From contig JAENRP010000020.1 in NCBI GenBank assembly GCA_024741835.1, positions 186,001-250,000 of the forward strand: a DNA stretch of 64,000 nucleotides, written 5' to 3'. Under the pieces are notes generated by a model. It searched no databases. It worked only from the letters and a program-made list of their open reading frames with translations, and had not been told where the DNA came from. The stretch is from Diplocarpon mali (taxonomy: Eukaryota > Ascomycota > Leotiomycetes > Helotiales > Drepanopezizaceae). Position numbers and translations under genes: made by a program. Below, piece after piece: positions 50,701 through 63,616 of the stretch; position 1 is the stretch's first letter; every line of letters begins with the position of its first letter.

Positions 50701-51499
50701 TTAAAGAAAGAGCCTAATAATAATATATATATATAAAGGAGAGAGGTTGGTTATAGTATGTAAGAAAAAGGAAGAAAGAAAAGTATACTTTAAAGCCTCG
50801 CAGCTTCGAAGATTTTCTTCAGAGGTTTTTCTTTAAAAGCTATAGTCGATAAGAAGCGTTATCATTATGGAAAAGCCGGCGCTACTTACTAAGTCGCTTA
50901 ATGTAATTAAATAAATAGTTGCAATAGTGAGATATCCTAGGAAAAGGAACCTAAGCACTACATTTATCTAAGCATCTTTTTAAGAATATACTCGCCCTAA
51001 ACTTAGGGAGAACAACTATTAGCTAAGGTATAAGTTAGACTGTTATCTAAGCATCAAGGTCCCTAATAATTATATTGGGCTAAATCCTAAATTCGATACT
51101 AGTTTCTCCTTATACCTAGTCCGACTCTAGTGCTTTCCGCTTATACTATATAGTTTAGAACTCACAGAGCACAATAAAAGGGAAAAAAATCTGCTTTAGA
51201 TACAAGACATGAACTATTCTACTTCTATAAGTAATTGAAATATAACGTCCGCAGTTTCATTCTACTGTTAGCTTATTAAAATGTATTCCTATGATTTTTC
51301 TTTTTCATAACAAAACTTGTTTACATAAGTCAATCATGCCATAAATCGACCAAAAAGTGTCGATAGTAGCACGTATAATTAAGTTATTTATCCAAAATAT
51401 CTGCTATTATGTAAAAAATACAATTAGAACTATATCAGAGTATGGCTTATATATATAGGTACGTTGATATCGAAAGAAATTGTGCCATATAGAACAGCA

Positions 51500-51570
51500 G
51501 GCTAATCCGTGAGATTAAGCCATGTTACTCTGTAGAAAGGGTACCACTAATGCCGAGGCATATAGGACAA
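51500..51570 (+). repeat. Dispersed repeat copy D1
   Basis: The block around ACTAATGCCGAGGCATATAG, preceded by GCCATGTTA, matches ACTAATGCCGAAACATATAA preceded by GTCATGTTA at 55.8 kb, same orientation. Confidence 0.5.
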
Positions 51571-52825
51571 TGGGCCCTGCCACGCAGTAGAATGTTACAG
51601 CAGATCAGATATGACGTATAGCCTAGTGTCGAGGACACCGACTCCCTCCCCTCCCACTCTCCCCTCAATGAAGATCAACTGACTGTGTGAGGAGTAAAGA
51701 TGTGCACAAAGTAGAGTATGGCTCCGTTTTTGATTGGTCACGTTCCCCTGCTCAGTTTGAAACATACTTAAGCCAGATTCTAGTTTGTTACAGGATCTAG
51801 GGTAGCCATAGAAACTTTTCGAGAGTAAGAGCTAGATTAGCGATAGCAAGGAAGAATAATTGGATAAGAGGGTTTGACGCAGAGACGAATCGTTGCTTAG
51901 AAAGTGAGTTCTAGAGAGCTAAGAATATCACTTGTTTTGGACGTCCACAATATGTGGCACTGCATAGGCTAAGCCTTAGCGATATAGAATACCATAGGTA
52001 GGTACTTCATAGTATACCACAATACTATGACATTGCCTGTAATCGCAACACTCTTCGTAGAATCTTCAGTAAGCCCGTTGCTATATAATTTCTAAACGAC
52101 GTGTGAATCGCAATTCGGATACTACTCCAGCAGCTTTAAAGATGTCGTCGCACGGCGTAGTAGAGCCCCACAGCTCTGCCTCGCGTATCGGCTCCGTGCT
52201 GGCCAGCACCCAAGATATTAAAGGCTTCTAAGACGATACACCCATATACCCAAATCGAAACACTTCTCAAGTCTGCACAGGCAAAGCCTTCTCAGGCAAA
52301 TTCTGAGTCTTCGAATCACGGGCTACTGTTAGTTATGGAGAGATTGGGTTAGAGTGCCGAGCTTTCGAAGGGGCTCATCATCAGAATATGTTAAGGAGCT
52401 TGGAGCGTTCGCATTGATGATGTGTTTTTGAAGAATGAAGAGAAATTCAATTGAGGGGAAAACGGAATGCAGCATACATGTTAATTGGAGCGTGCTGAGT
52501 TAAGTAGCGTGTGTTGATTTGAGTATAGACATGAAATCTTTTGTATGATACAGAGTTAGTACCTTTTTGTCTATGTCGAGCACGTGGATCCGAACCCCCT
52601 GATCATACGATCTTACCATCTTAACTGCAGTGATCTGAAAGCCAAGTATCTATGCGCTTGTTTTAGTATAAATGTAACAGGCTTTGTGGATGTCCCGTAG
52701 ATGACTTAAAACGCTAAGCGTTGGACTACCAGAGGACTGTAGGACAAAATCACTCTTGACAATTAAGCATTGAAGTAAGTTACTTCGTCCTAGAGATAAA
52801 TAGTTCACAACTCTAGTCTGTGCAC

Positions 52826-53260
52826 GCTAGATACTTGGCAATGCTGCTTTATTGATCACTCTTAGTCTTTTGTATAGGCTCCTCTTGCTTCAACCACTGT
52901 TTTTTATCCCTTTAGCATCTCTCTTACTAACTATTTAATTCTCTCAACTATTATTAATTTCCAAATTTCTAAACTGCTTCCTGGAGATTTTATATAAGCT
53001 ATATACCATGAGTTTAGCCAGCGTCAAAATAAAGTGTACAACAACGTAATTGTTCGTCGCGAGAAGTATTTTAGTGTATTATAGTCTTTGGTATTAAGAA
53101 CCTCTAATGTTGAATCCACGACAAAAGCGTTGACTAATAGTTGGAAAAGCGGCAAATTTATTGGTGGTATTCCCCTGGCAAGATCCCTTGCAAAAAGAGC
53201 CTTGGAGAATCGTGCACAGACTATGAATGATGAATATTTACGCCAAATACTAAGTATAAG
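52826..53260 (+). repeat. Dispersed repeat copy A1 (about 430 bp, degenerate)
   Basis: Collinear with 60209-60610: GCTAGATACTTGGCAATGCT versus CTAGATATTTGGCAATGCC, then GGCTCCTCTTGCTTCAACCA versus CGCTCCTCTAGCCTTAGTCA, GTAATTGTTCGTCG versus GTAATCGTTCGTCC, AAAGCGGCAAATT versus AAAGCGGCGAATT, and TTGGAGAATCGTGCACAGAC versus TTGAGAATTACGCACAGAC. Differences are mostly transitions. Antisense frames exist but no transposase motif was recognised. Confidence 0.75.
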
Positions 53261-54873
53261 GACATACCTTTTTAAAAATATGCTAGAATGAAAACGATCT
53301 TGGGAGATCTTTCTTGTTTTATAGTAAAACACCATTTCATTACGAATGTAAACCCGTCAAACAAATGGCGTTCATACTTGCCTCTCTCAATTGGCCGCAA
53401 TGTTGGGCTTACCTATCACATAGTCTTTAATCAACGAGAAACTCACCCGCCTCCAGGAATTATAGGGCCACCACTCAAACCGACTGAGAACAGGGAATAC
53501 TGTGGTCTTTTGCCCGAATACAGTGTATCAAGAAACACATCGAGTTATATTCCGCCAGCGGGGAAAGAAGACATACTCGTACTTCGAAAAATCAAGCGCT
53601 AGAATCTAAATAGTTACAAAAATGATTTACTACACTCGAGAACAAGTTCTACTTTGAAGAGTCCTACCAATTTTGAAGCATAGAAACGGTCTATTAGGTA
53701 GTGATATTTGGAAGCATTCGGCTTACTCCGCCAGCTCTGAATAGTCAGATTTTTCAAGTCTTGGAGAAATTTTGCTCTACTATCGGTCTGCTGCACTTGA
53801 GCTAAATCAAACGGGAGTAGAGTAAGCGAGTACGAGTTAGTAACTCGACGTTGATGAATGCAGGTCATGTTATTTCTTCGCACGCGTTACAAGCACCGCA
53901 GCAGGGTCAGTTGTAAGGGCGGTTTACGGTTGAAGTTGCCGATATACTTTCATGTGGTGTTTTTGACGCGTGCGACGAGGTACTGCAATTACAAGTGAGC
54001 GCGCGGATGGATACGTAGCACCCAGATTACTCCAGCCGGCCCGACAACTTGATACTGACTTAGCCCGCGATACGATCAACACGTGCGTGCATCAGCCAGC
54101 TCCTTAAAATAGGTGCCGAGGAATGTCCTTCCGTGCAAGACAAGAATGCGGGGTGTTGGAAAATGCCTCGTGTTTTGAACAGGCACACGGGCTGATAAAG
54201 CCTTAACCTTATAGAGCAGCATCTCTAGAGTGCTCGTGACGCAGTATTCCATTGTATTCATAGTATAATCAGATGTTCAGCGCATTAGTAAAGCATTCAA
54301 TGACAGCCCTAGAGAGCTAACCAATCGTGAACTAAAGCCTTAAAAATCACAATTAAGCTTTAAGACGACTCGTACTCAATAAAAATTTTCTACACGGATT
54401 CTACAGATGTCAGTACAAACCCATATCAGGACCATCATTTGCCTTTTCAAGTTAGTACTAGGACCTTGCCCAGGAATATAAACAACACTTAGTCGCTATA
54501 CCCCTGTATGTGAAGCTAATTCCCAGCGACTACCAGCACTTCTACTCTCACTTCTACTAAGACCTCTACCACAGTACATATTCCTCTTAGAAGACGCGAT
54601 TAATTCTTACGGGGTATCGCAAGCGATGCTGGCATTTTACTGACCGCTAGCATGAGCACTGACGAGTAAGTAGAGAGGGGTTTTGCACATAGAGTCAAGA
54701 TCCTACCGCAGTATACTCCGTGCAGAAGATAACCAGGGACGCGATTTCTGGTTTATGGGACGGAAGTGCCATGGCGTTACAGATATAGCTGCCAGTGACG
54801 AGATCGTCATCGGTTTGATCGTGATTGAGGGTTACAGCCAGGGCTAAAGTCTATACTCCCGGGTTTTTTTCTT

Positions 54874-54975
54874 CCTTTGTCGCAGGCCAAACAAAAACTT
54901 CATGAAAGTTTGTTTACCGGTGTAAACATATTTTATTTACCCTCGAGTACTACATTACTTAGGACAAGAGCCACT
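54874..54975 (+). repeat. Dispersed repeat copy C3
   Basis: CTTTGTCGCAGGCCAAACAA matches copies at 15.38 and 49.43 kb. A second shared block with C1 (ACCCTCGAGTACTA) lies about 65 bp downstream. Confidence 0.55.
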
Positions 54976-55769
54976 TGAGATAGAGCAGAGTGTTGTATTC
55001 TGGCCAACCAGTTATCTTTCAGGTAATGCTTTGGAGCTTCATTTTTGAGAGTTGATCAGTTACTCATGCTTACTCTCCTAAATTAATATCTGCGAAATAT
55101 AAAAGATTAACTATGATGATGCAAAAAACTCAATATCTCTACTGAAATGGATTTAAGGTTTAGATGCTCAGCTGACTCTCGCCCTGTTGTTTGAGTGGGC
55201 CGATTGCCTTGTATGCCTTGGTGTAAGTGGAACAGTGTATAGTATGGCTTGACTTCTTAATTTAGCCTGCCGATCTATGCAGCATTCTCTTGCGTAAATC
55301 CCTCCTAATATTGTATACGTAAAGCTTTCAAATAGCTGGGAATCATAATTAGCATAAGTCATACATGAAGTAAAAGATCAAGTCATGGCTATCATGTCGC
55401 ATAAGCTATTGTCGGTCTACCAATTAGGCTGAGATTTAAGATCGTATTTGGACTAATTATCATTTTCAATAAAATTACAATAAAATTACAATACTCACCA
55501 TTCCTGAGGTACCGCTACTCCTCCACGCATTTTTAGTATTTTACGCGTCTCTTGCTCTAACACGTGACTTGAACATAGTTACTACAAGTTGAAATTCATT
55601 GAAATGCATCATAGCTACTCTTAAATGGGAGTATTTACATTTTTGAAAGTAGCAATCTCTACGATTGTTGGGATTAAATATATACTTAAGCGATTACTTA
55701 AATCAAGTATACTTGTCAGTGCGCTGATGAAGAAAAAACCATGCAGTACAAGGCAGAGAGGGCTTGTTT

Positions 55770-55830
55770 GTAGGGCTGAGTCATGTTAAGACACTATTCT
55801 ACTAATGCCGAAACATATAAGGCTTTGAGG
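55770..55830 (+). repeat. Dispersed repeat copy D2
   Basis: Matches D1 at 51.5 kb over the ACTAATGCCGARRCATATA block and the flanking CATGTTA. Divergence is mainly A/G and C/T changes. Confidence 0.5.
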
Positions 55831-57752
55831 GGAGGTATTCCCCTTATTGATTTGGTGCTGATCAGTGGGTTTTAACCCACGTTGTTGGCAAAATTTAAGA
55901 AAACGTGGGAGTAAATAGTTCTAGAAATCCAAGCAGCGAGGTGGATTCGTTCGGTGAAGTTCTACGGAGGCACAGTGGCTAAGTATTGATCCATATTCTC
56001 TTGGTATCGAACCTTTTTCCTCGCAAATAAGCCACAAAGGGTAAGAAAATATTGAAAGACCGTGGTCAAGTCTTACTTTCAAGGACTGTTCCAGCATTTC
56101 CATTAGTTTTTATTCTGATTTGTATGAATTACCCCGTGTTGAAGTACAGGTGCCCAGGTACCCCCTGTTGACAGGTAACAGTACTTAACCGATGTGCCTA
56201 GATATACCTACATTCGGAAGTAGGATAAGTCCTTTGGCCACTTCGAAATTTTTTCCGATGGCGTAACGAATTGTAATAGCAAAAATTACTCGTGGATGAG
56301 TGTGTTCACTTCATTGTCCAGGCTCCAGCGTCCAGACGCTCACAAAAACGAACCCGGTATTGGGGAGCAACAGGATATGCGGAATTAAACTTCTGTGAAG
56401 ATGCACGCCAAGAACACCTCAACGTCGGCTGTACCGGCAGTAAGACAGAATGCTGTACTACTCTGTAGATTCCTGCCGAATTCACTCACGCGTCTCGCCC
56501 TTGAAACGACTTCACTTATGGGGTGTCGCCTAGTTGGATGAATATGTGCTCCTCGAATCTTGATAATAGCCGGATGGCTTCGGACCTGACAGTCTTCCCG
56601 AACATGACTAAGAGCTTGGGAATCACCAGAACTTCTCGCGATCGGAAGCATTTGATCGGTGTTCTGTGTTAGTGAAGCATCCATGTGATTATATCTCTGC
56701 TTGACTGTCAATTTTTCTGCGGTCATCTCAAACTCTAAATCAAAATGTCCGAGTCATTCGACAAAATGCAAGTAAGCACAGCGATTTTGCTATCGCTAGT
56801 GACAGCGTAGGAATCTATTTTCTAGCCATCTTGATCAGAACCCAAACTTTTATATCTGCTCTCGTAACTGTGAAAGAAACGAGCTATTATGGTGAGCTTT
56901 GAATATGGCAAACAGTTGGCCTCATATACACGCACACTCACATATATATACACACCTCTGTATGTTTACGACGCCGAAACAAGCGAGTAAAGACCCTGTA
57001 GGGTTGTGTTCTCTGAACTCATTTATTGGTCCACGAGTGACCATCTGCTAAGTGATCCCTCTGCTCCAGGCGTGATTTCGGAGCATTGGGAGAATGAAAG
57101 TCAAAATCATGGCTGTGAATTGAAACAACATTTCGATCCTTCGTCGTTCCTTCAGAAGTATACTAGTCTAGCGCAAGCAACACGTGACCGCCGTGAGTTT
57201 CAGAAATCAGCTAGTTCGGCCTCCGACGTCCTCTGACCGACTGGAGTACTCACAGTGTTCAAGCTGAAGGATTCTGACATCTTGGCTCCGACTTCTACCT
57301 GATACTTACCACGGAAATCGTCAGCTCGAGTCAATCACCTTGATCACATCGAAACAGTGCTTGCACCCATCAGAGTATCAGGAGCCTTGTCAATAGTCTA
57401 TTTATGGATATGCTGTCCAGCTTGCGAAGTACGAAGTATATTCCGCGATCATCAGCCAGCTCGCGCCATTACTGTACATCTGTAGATCGGAGTGCCCCCG
57501 TCACAATGACTCCATGTGGGGGATGCAGTGGCCGTGCCAGGTCATGTCTTCGTAATTAAGGTTCGAGAGGATGATGGGGTTGATGGTGATATCAAGAGGC
57601 TCTTGCTTATGATCTTGCGCTCCCTTCCACCTCTTCTTCGCATCGGTACCAGTACTACTTGCTCCTAGGTCCTACGTCTGCCGTTTCCCTTTGCTCAATA
57701 GCACATCTTCCAAAGTTTCTTCGCACGTCTGGATCTCTTTGATAGTTCCAAC

Positions 57753-59577
57753 ATGGACACCTCAACTCTATTCGAGGTAGACGACTTCGTCCACTGCGAC
57801 CGGTATGAGGCGCCAGTGGAATCGCCAAATGGCGATGTCTTGATAGACAGTATCTACAGATTTTTCAGCGAGGAGTCATTAAAGTCATCGCCGTTTCCAA
57901 CCCCCCTCGAGTCGCACTTCCCCACAGTGAAGACATGGACTGCTTCCCCCTCAGACTATGCAGTATCGCCAGCTCTGTCAGAGCTTCCTACCTTTGTCGA
58001 CGAAAGCGACGACTCTTCAATACTCTCCATCCCATCTCCAATTGGATCCTTGTTCAGCGAATATTCAAACTTCAACGATCCCAAGACTCCACCACAAGAC
58101 GACAAGCTGTCATTTCATCCTATACGGCGTGATCCGTCGTCAGCTTCTGCTGTGACAATTAAGCAAGGATGTTCAATTCGTCGAGGAAGCAAGGTGACCA
58201 GGAAATCTTCGAGTGCGACGAGCGTACCTCGCAAGGGAAGCGTGGCATTATCACCCATCAATGACAACCCGGAAATTTCAACAGCGAGGCTTGTATCGCT
58301 ATGCCATGCTACTATCACGAATTTGGTACCTCTCCCTGAGTATGTTCCATCTCCAAATAGATGTTCGTTTCGCGTGGACTTGGTGGATCGACCCCAGCTC
58401 AGTATAACGACTCGGGAGTCCGCCGAAACTCTGGAACAAGCACCAAACCAAGCGAATCCTGTGTTGTTCCTGCCGCGAACAACATACAATGCACCTTCAC
58501 CGAGCAAATATGTGGTTCCGGCCCCAGTAACCGTCAGGCAACCAACAACAGAATCCACCGACACCAAGGAGATTCCGAACGCTACCAAGGTGAGAAGGAC
58601 GAAAGCGAGCAGATACTCAAAAGCCTTGCCCCCAAGGCCGAATTCAATTCTCCATCAATTTGATTCCAAGACTCGGGACCAAGAAAATCAACAATCGATA
58701 CGAGTTGAAAGGGCTAGGCGAAGTGAGGAGGATCCAGGAAGGTGCAAGGCTGCCGCAAGGGTTCAGAGGCAGTGGGAAATCGAGCATGGACTTACCTCTA
58801 CCGAAGACAAGCAAGCTGTTGAGATCCAACAAGAGCCGGAAGTCCAGGAACCGCAAACATTCGGTCAGGAGCGATTGGATGTTGAAGGTTTTCAGGATGC
58901 TGTGGAACCGGTGACTCCTAATCAGAAGAGGTTGGAGATCGAGAGGATCCCAGATGTCTTTGAGCCACTGCTGACTCCGGTGCGGGATTTTATGGGTCAA
59001 GGGGGTTGGTTCACGACTGATTTCTTCTCTGGGTGCGAAGGGATGCAGATTAAAATGACTAGACGAGTGGAATCATTTTCGAAAGTCCAATGGCTGATTG
59101 AGAGTAACACTGGGTCCGAGATCCTCAGGGGGATCGGCCATAGTCAATCGCGCAGTCGTCGAACTGGTACGTCTCTCTGCCAATTCCACGGCCTTCAAAT
59201 AACAAAAATTAGATTTCTGTTATACCGATGAAAGCCAGATATGTCAGTTCCAAAAGCGGACTGGAAGTACGAAGGTTGCGGAAGCACCAGACGGCACTAC
59301 ACTGTTTACCGTCAAGAACGCATCTCTGTATTCAAGCCCACATTGGACTATATATCTCGGCGACGATCCGATGAATACTCAGTGGAACGCCAACGGAGAC
59401 GAAGGCCTGCAGAACGTTTCCGTGACTTGGGGCGGCTTCCAAGTTGGACGGATCTCAGTGGAGTCCAGACGTGATAAGCATACGTACATTCTGACTGTTG
59501 CGCCGGAGATGAATTATTGTGTCATGGCAGCTTTGACTACGGTGTTTGATGACTTGAGGACGGATGAGGGTTGCTGA
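57753..59577 (+). CDS. Protein with disordered N-terminus and C-terminal LURP-one/tubby-C-like domain
   Basis: Two exons, 57753-59166 and 59213-59577, 46-nt intron, 592 aa. Residues 1 to about 425 are Ser/Pro/Thr-rich and low in structure, with basic patches (RRGSKVTRKSSS; KVRRTKASRYSKALPPRPNS) and Gln/Glu-rich helices (about 320-410). Residues about 430-592 look like a LURP-one-related (tubby C-terminal-like) beta-barrel: RVESFSKVQWLIESNTGSEI, DGTTLFTVKNASLYSS, HWTIYLGD, FQVGRISVES and the closing helix YILTVAPEMNYCVMAALTTV followed by FDD. That helix matches the central hydrophobic helix of the fold. The splice is placed at AATTAG/ATTTCTG because it alone keeps this frame. Role unknown. It is the only convincing intact gene in the AT-rich flank. 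Confidence 0.75.
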
Positions 59578-60208
59578 TTTTGAAGCATCGCTATATTTTG
59601 TATTAAAAAAGATAATACCCACCTGGCGCCGTAATGGGGTGCGTAGATTAATGTTTCAATCCAAGATATATGAAAACTTGGACTTTCTAGGACCAAGAGG
59701 GAACCAGGTTCCTTGGAACGAGTTCTCTCCACAGCCCACAGCCCAGTACTCGTGATATAGCAACCACACACTGCTTCTCGACTTCCTGGGTTCCTACCGA
59801 CCCATTGTCACAGCCCGCAACCCGTGATCTCGGGAAATCTAGTTGAAAAAGCCGCAACCGGTCATTACTAAAATCTTCGCGTGGGTGTAAACTCCTCGTA
59901 TGACGGCTTGCCCTACAACACGACCAGCGAGCCTCAATCCTGAAGCCCGTTTCCGTTTCTCCAGGTGGCGACGACAATGGCAACGCTGCACGACATCAAT
60001 AGTGATTTTCTCTCCTCGAAACCCTGAATTATTGAATTTTAGACTTTTCCACTCACGAAGGCAGACATGGGCTGGAGCATATTCGGGTAATTCCCGAGGG
60101 AGGGGGGGGAAGAGGGCATATCCAAAGGATACCTTAAAATAAGAATTAGTTGGCTAGATACCAATACTTCGTACTATGGGTAATTATTCCATAATTCTAG
60201 GCCGTATA

Positions 60209-60610
60209 CTCTAGATATTTGGCAATGCCGCTTTTATTCTCTACCATAGTATTTTATAAACGCTCCTCTAGCCTTAGTCACTACCTTATATCTTTCTAGC
60301 ATTTCTCAAACTAACTCTCTAATCCTTTTAAGTAAAGAATAATATCGTCTTAAGTAGAACCAGCGTTTAGATAAAGCGTATAATAGCGTAATCGTTCGTC
60401 CTAAGAAGTATGTCGTCTTAGATTCAGTAGCGTAGGTATAGTAAATATGGGTTCTATAACTAAAGCTTTGATATTCCGTGTAAAAAGCGGCGAATTAGCA
60501 TTGTTATATCATTGGTAGTACCCCCCATTCAAAGCCCCTATCGATGGAAACCTTGAGAATTACGCACAGACTGCGTTTATAAAATAATTACCATAAGTAC
60601 CAAGTAGATG
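60209..60610 (+). repeat. Dispersed repeat copy A2
   Basis: Second copy of the 52826-53260 repeat in the same orientation, with similar length and many transition-type differences. Confidence 0.75.
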
Positions 60611-60884
60611 TCTCTGACCTTAGTGGATATTCAGATTCCCGGGGAAGATAAAGGTATTCCAGCCCTATAGGTGGGATAGCAGTAAACTCAGCTAAATATA
60701 GCTATTTTCAGAGGCGTTGTTAATAGCGTCAGGCTCCCCCCTTTTCTCTCATACGAAGTAGCATATATAGCTAAATTTACTTGCGTGCGTAAATCTAAAG
60801 CTAGGTGAGGAGAATCTTAGTATAAAATTATGCTGAATGAAGCCGGATATATCAAGGTCCAAAATCGGCCTACCTACTACCTAC

Positions 60885-60970
60885 CTACTCACTTTTTTTC
60901 AGTAGGCTGCAAATCTGGGCATATCCATCATATGGACATTACGAGGGACCAACCGAAAGAATACATAGTC
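60885..60970 (+). repeat. Dispersed repeat copy B2
   Basis: Second copy of the 49990-50080 repeat, recognisable by the GGCTGCAAATCTGGGCATAT block and the downstream GGGACCAACC. Confidence 0.6.
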
Positions 60971-63268
60971 CATGGGGAAATAATTTGAGGTTTTCTGTCT
61001 GTGCGCTATACTAGAACTTTCTTTTGTGCAGGGGTTTCGACAGGGGGTATTTGAAGCTTAGGAATCAATAACAGTTGAGATAATTAGAGATTTGATTAGG
61101 GAAATGCCAAATAGATGTAGAGCAGTGATTGACGCAAAAGTTGGCTATATAAAATACTAAGGAATTCAATAAAAGCAGCATTGCTAAGAATCTAGTGTGC
61201 ACAGACAGGGAACCTCAGATTATTACACCCTGTACGAAGTACATACCCCTTGTGTTCAAAGATCCGCAATTGCTGCCCGCTGAGAAAAGTGAGTATTGTC
61301 ACCAAGATTTGTGTAAGTTTGATACCCTACCTGCAATGTAGAGGGCTCGTATCCGAGTATACCCAGGTCTTTTCACACCCCGGTGCAACTCTGCACAGAG
61401 TGACTTTATTGAAAGGTAGTCACCTACCTCAGGCTTAGGGATCCACGGAGGAAAGAGTAAATTATTAATAGTAGATCCAAGTCAAGTAAATGATTACAGC
61501 TACGTCTTGTAGAATTAAATCATGTAGCGAGTTAAATCCTTTAGGTAGGAAACATTTCGGCAGGGATCTGGAATAAGCGAGTAGGCTCTTACTGTAGGTA
61601 ACTAGCTCATCTATAAATTACTTAATAACCTAAGGCACCTTACCTACTATGCATCGCGTAGCTGCGTGCTCTCTACGCGGGGGTAGTTTAGCTGAATCGA
61701 TTGAATATGACAATATGGTTATAACAATGAATGCGACAGTCAGTCAACTTTAGCTCGAGTTTGTGCTTTTTTTCAAACTTTTAACTATAAAAGCTTATGC
61801 AAAATTCTCGTGCAGTACAAGCTAGTGCTATCACACATTATCGTTACTTGTAAAGACAGATAGAGTGATATAACACGATATGTACAGAGCCTATCAATCA
61901 GCAACTATTTTACTTTCTTACTTGCTGGTTACAAAGGTTGATCATTTTGTAGGCGGTATTTTCACCGCGCACCTTTTTTAAAGGTAACTAAAGGCGCTTG
62001 TTGAAAATTTTTGTATCCATTTTCCTCAAATCCTGCAAAGCAGGTTCCAGAGAAAGGTATCTTTTTCAATAGGAGAGTACCAGCTCTACTTTAATACAAA
62101 GCTCACCTTGACAGCATAAGCTAAATGTATCCTCGATAGATGGAGCTCGTATGTGTAGCCCTGGCCGTAGGTTTTAGGGTGTGTAAACGAAGCATATAAT
62201 CAATAAAATACCCTTTATAAGCTTTCTTTGGTATAATTCATATCAACACTTTCTAATTTCTTATAGCTTTAAAAGAGATAACAGGTTCCTACCCTCAACT
62301 AGTACCTATAAATTTCTACCTTTTTATCCTTTCTTCCTATAGGGCTAATTTAGTCGTAGTAATATCTCTCTCTAAAGTCGGATATAAATGAAGCAACTCT
62401 TGTAAGATAAGTCGTCGTAATTTATTAATACAATCTGATATCCGTAAAATCAACATGTGGGGGAATAACAGCTAATTGCAAAAAGTAACCAGACGTAGTT
62501 CGTAAGTTGTAGCAAATTGCAGGAACTGGTATGTGAGTAGCTGACTCACCATCTTTCTCTCTTTAGCAATCTCAAATTATAAGCAAACGATTCTTCACGG
62601 CTTGCGCACCGTGGAGGTATAAAGTACGGCTTTGTAGGCGTGTGGCATCATTCTGAGCGGATGGAAATATTCATTTTTTGGAATATTTGTTGGCTGGTGC
62701 GTTCGATTGCTACTGCCATTTAATGATTCCGGCAGAGTTTTTTCTTATTTCTCGACAAGTGCTTGTTGAAGATTCTAAACTCAGGTTATCCTTGTGGTCT
62801 CTGCTCCGAGGCGTGATTTTTCTCATCCGCACTTTGAGATGGAGTGAGAACAAAGCCGGGCTCTTTAGGTAACTTGAAGGATATGCATGAAAGCTCAAAC
62901 ATTAAAACCCGGTTTTAGAGAACTCTTCGAGAGTGAGCTCGCTCGGAAGTTGTGAGAACCTATTTTGTGACATTGAAGACTCAAGCAGGCAGGAGAAGTT
63001 ATAATAAGTCAAAGCATGCGACCACTTGCTATAAGGACAGGATAATAAATGTTCCTGCAATGGATAAGGGACCAGAATACTATGAATGCTAAGGATGATA
63101 AGAAATATGGCTATCTTGTCTCTATTCCTGAGCCGGTGCGGTTTGCTGCAATCTTCTGTTGAGGTGAGGTGATATTCTGGTAAACAGTGTCTCGCTTATC
63201 ATCAAACCCTTACAAACCACCACAGCTACGACTGAGATTGTATAAGGCAATAATGGACCAATGATCTG

Positions 63269-63616
63269 TTATGTAATGAATACTCTCTCCAGATCATGAG
63301 CACTCCGTATGCTATCCTCCGATTTCGCGTATGGGCTGACACCGTACGACGCCTTCTCCAGCGTGAGGAGATCCTCAAGGTCTTCTTTCAGGTGCCAGAA
63401 TAGGCAGATAGAAGAGTCAGTGTGCTCTCCTTGAATAGCCTGGGTCTTGGAGAACACCTTTCTGCTGTCATAGAGTCGCCTGTCCATGTATATGTTATCT
63501 AGCTCAATATTTAGGTGATCGGGGATTGAGAAGTCACTCCTTGCACGCTGTCGATAAGCAGGAGGTATCTTCGTACCAGCTATCCTATGCGATTCGAAGA
63601 GTGATTTGAAAACCTT
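63269..63616 (-). CDS. Possible last exon of an unidentified gene
   Basis: On the minus strand a 115-codon frame opens at 63616, directly after a CTAG that could be an acceptor, and runs to a TAA at 63269. The product (KVFKSLFESHRIAGTKIPPA, then YRQRARSDFSIPDHLN, MDRRLYDSRKVFSKTQAI, ICLFWHLKEDLEDLLTLEKA) has the balanced composition of a real protein, unlike its AT-rich surroundings, and has a run of charged and hydrophobic residues predictive of helices. No family recognised. The frame upstream (63617-63782; LPRLRAALEQLQLFLNENR) may be the preceding exon in another phase. The 5' part may lie beyond the window. Confidence 0.35.
   Translation of the reverse strand, partial: KVFKSLFESHRIAGTKIPPAYRQRARSDFSIPDHLNIELDNIYMDRRLYDSRKVFSKTQAIQGEHTDSSICLFWHLKEDLEDLLTLEKASYGVSPYAKSEDSIRSAHDLERVFIT

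Larger units (their letters stand above)
50701..57752. other. 7-kb AT-rich region of decayed repeats
   Basis: Very AT-rich with stop codons in all frames over long distances, typical of repeat-derived, mutated fungal DNA. Recognised contents: repeat copies D1 (51500-51570), A1 (52826-53260), C3 (54874-54975) and D2 (55770-55830); a small GC island with a 29-codon frame (52142-52231); and moderate-GC patches at 53890-54250 and 56290-57240 that may be gene remains (the longest frame is 56385-56726 minus, 113 codons, no domain). No intact gene called. Confidence 0.5.
59578..63268. other. AT-rich region, repeats, no gene called
   Basis: Contains repeat copies A2 (60209-60610) and B2 (60885-60970). 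Elsewhere short frames only (for example 62678-62872 plus, 64 codons, no domain). A (G)n-rich patch at 60100-60112 and the slightly GC-richer 59600-60100 flank the gene's 3' end. Confidence 0.5.

Noticed and set aside
52570..52660. tRNA-like B-box (GGGGTTCGGATCC on the minus strand)
   Set aside because: No cloverleaf could be drawn: T-stem imperfect, no anticodon arm or acceptor pairing. At most a decayed tRNA-derived fragment.
53024..53335. Minus-strand 103-codon frame and plus-strand 104-codon frame (53288-53602)
   Set aside because: The first lies in and beside repeat A1 and has no counterpart frame in copy A2; neither has a transposase or other motif.
56385..56726. 113-codon minus-strand frame in a moderate-GC patch
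   Set aside because: Has an ATG but no domain, and lies between decayed repeats. Kept only as a mention.
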